A DNA stretch of 64,000 nt, from positions 1 to 64,000 of the forward strand of contig NZ_JAJOYU010000013.1 of the NCBI RefSeq assembly GCF_021290985.1, read 5' to 3'. Both the position numbers and the translations under genes were made by a program. Positions 63,050 to 64,000 of this stretch are shown here, in pieces (within the stretch, counting starts at the first letter, position 1; every line of letters starts with the position of its first letter). The notes beneath the pieces were generated by a model. The model ran no database searches, was not told the DNA's origin, and was given only the letters and a program-made list of their open reading frames with translations. Source of the stretch: Rheinheimera soli. Lineage in GTDB: Bacteria > Pseudomonadota > Gammaproteobacteria > Enterobacterales > Alteromonadaceae.

Positions 63050-64000
63050 ATGGCTGAGTTTAAGGTGGAACACAAAAAGCAGCAGTCCTCTGAACATGGC
63101 ACAGTGAGCCAACGCAAGGGTACAACTGTGTTACCTGATCATCGTAGTCAGGTCAGTCAGGCTCATGCTTTAAGCGATAATCGCGCCGTGCAGTTGGTGC
63201 AAAATCCTTCGCCAAAACCGAATAATACGGGGCTGCCGAACCAGTTGAAGGCGGGGATTGAATCGCTATCTGGTTTGAGTATGGACCATGTGAAGGTGCA
63301 CTATAACTCGGCTAAACCGGCGCAGTTGAATGCGCATGCTTATGCACAGGGTAGTGAGATTCACTTGGGGGCGGGGCAGGAGAAACATTTGCCACATGAG
63401 GCTTGGCATGTGGTGCAGCAGGCGCAGGGGCGGGTGAAGCCTACCATGCAGATGAAAGCTGGGGTGGGGGTTAATGATGATGTAGGGTTGGAAAAAGAAG
63501 CGGATGTGATGGGAGCGAAAGCGTTGCAGCGAAAAACTAGCAATGCAGGTATTCCAAAACTTACGACACCTGCGCTGCGAACCACACCGCTGCAACGCGC
63601 AGCCACAGTGTCTGACGCGATGAAAATCGCTGAAAAAATAAAAAAAGGGAAAGAAAAAAACAGCGAGGGTCCTACCACCCACACAGCCCAAAAAAAGAAA
63701 AATCCGCGAACGAATCCTGATACGGGGGAGGTAGTACAGCGCCTGGTGAATGCCCCTATTAGCCTGAACAACCCTTATACCTTTATGGTGGTACCCGCAG
63801 ATTTAGGAACCGGCACAGTCACCACACCGGGCACGCGCACCTACGTCAACAATCCTGCAACACCAAAATTTCCTACGGTGTCTTTCTCGTATGCATTCTA
63901 TCCACCAGGCGCCGCCGCCCCTGTTGCAGGTGCTGCACCTGGCCCGCTCGCCAACATTCCCAATCCTCCGCCCGGCGCTGGCAATTATGATGCTGGGCAT
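63050..64000 (+). CDS. DUF4157 (eCIS core) protein, partial, candidate effector
   Basis: The reading frame is open from ATG 63050 (AGGGG 6 bases upstream) to the window edge, so at least 317 residues with no stop. Residues about 60-135 form the DUF4157 domain: [41 protein letters not shown] and [19 protein letters not shown], with HEAWH (116-120) as a zinc-protease-like motif. The first 60 residues are polar and disordered, as in eCIS signal regions, and the part after 165 is Pro/Thr/Lys-rich. DUF4157 is strongly associated with eCIS cargo, so this is the likely first effector. The C-terminal toxic part lies outside the window. Confidence 0.85.
   Translation, partial: MAEFKVEHKKQQSSEHGTVSQRKGTTVLPDHRSQVSQAHALSDNRAVQLVQNPSPKPNNTGLPNQLKAGIESLSGLSMDHVKVHYNSAKPAQLNAHAYAQGSEIHLGAGQEKHLPHEAWHVVQQAQGRVKPTMQMKAGVGVNDDVGLEKEADVMGAKALQRKTSNAGIPKLTTPALRTTPLQRAATVSDAMKIAEKIKKGKEKNSEGPTTHTAQKKKNPRTNPDTGEVVQRLVNAPISLNNPYTFMVVPADLGTGTVTTPGTRTYVNNPATPKFPTVSFSYAFYPPGAAAPVAGAAPGPLANIPNPPPGAGNYDAGH

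Noticed and set aside
63266-64000. Several minus-strand frames near the right edge
   Set aside because: They lie antisense to the DUF4157 gene, which has a good start, a ribosome binding site and a recognisable domain.
39537-64000. Type VI secretion system or prophage
   Set aside because: VgrG-like and PAAR proteins are present, but there is no TssJLM membrane complex, TssB/C pair or ClpV, and no capsid, portal or terminase gene; the DUF4255, tape measure, AAA+ and DUF4157 genes point to an eCIS.

Overview
The window looks like chromosomal DNA from a gammaproteobacterium. The best guess is the Rheinheimera/Pararheinheimera/Alishewanella group. Housekeeping genes of gammaproteobacterial type are present (exonuclease I, HrpA, RlmI, MetG, Mrp, Dcd), and the class A beta-lactamase is strikingly close to the PER family, whose proposed source is Pararheinheimera. 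No rRNA, tRNA, CRISPR array, insertion sequence or phage head genes were seen.

Region 1 (1-4.1 kb) is accessory DNA. The tail of one gene is followed by three small transcription units separated by attC-like inverted repeats, as in an integron cassette array without its integrase in view. Then come a secreted serine hydrolase and a ccdAB toxin-antitoxin pair with a readable promoter and palindromic operator.

Region 2 (4.1-37 kb) is mostly core genome: a lipoprotein, exonuclease I, a short-chain dehydrogenase, a deaminase-DUF1543 pair, a response regulator with TPRs, a secreted endonuclease, an isoaspartyl peptidase/asparaginase, a CBS protein, HrpA, a c-di-GMP/two-component cluster (receiver, PilZ, GGDEF), a lysozyme-inhibitor-like fusion, a YceI protein, RlmI, quinone oxidoreductase, an MFS carrier, MetG, Mrp, Dcd, an EamA carrier, a DUF3300 protein, the PER-like beta-lactamase, a GST and an ABC exporter. 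A two-gene module at 21.1-21.9 kb (54-residue protein plus PARP-like ADP-ribosyltransferase fold) resembles a toxin-antitoxin pair.

Region 3 (37.2-39.0 kb) holds a helical unknown protein and a divergent three-gene operon of small membrane/repeat proteins of unknown function.

Region 4 (39.5 kb to the end) is an extracellular contractile injection system (eCIS; PVC/antifeeding-prophage type), all on the + strand with many 4-8 base gene overlaps. Recognisable parts are the DUF4255 cap/terminator, sheath, two tube proteins, DUF5908 protein, LysM tube-baseplate adaptor, VgrG-like spike, PAAR tip, gp25, two large baseplate proteins, the tape measure and the AAA+ ATPase. The last gene, cut by the window edge, encodes a DUF4157 (eCIS core) protein with an HEAWH motif and is the best effector candidate. 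Between the tape measure and the ATPase, where a tail fibre gene would be expected, lie three unfamiliar genes: two long helical proteins and a 280-residue beta-rich protein that weakly resembles gasdermin N-terminal domains. These, with an unknown gene between cap and sheath, are the most novel part of the window.
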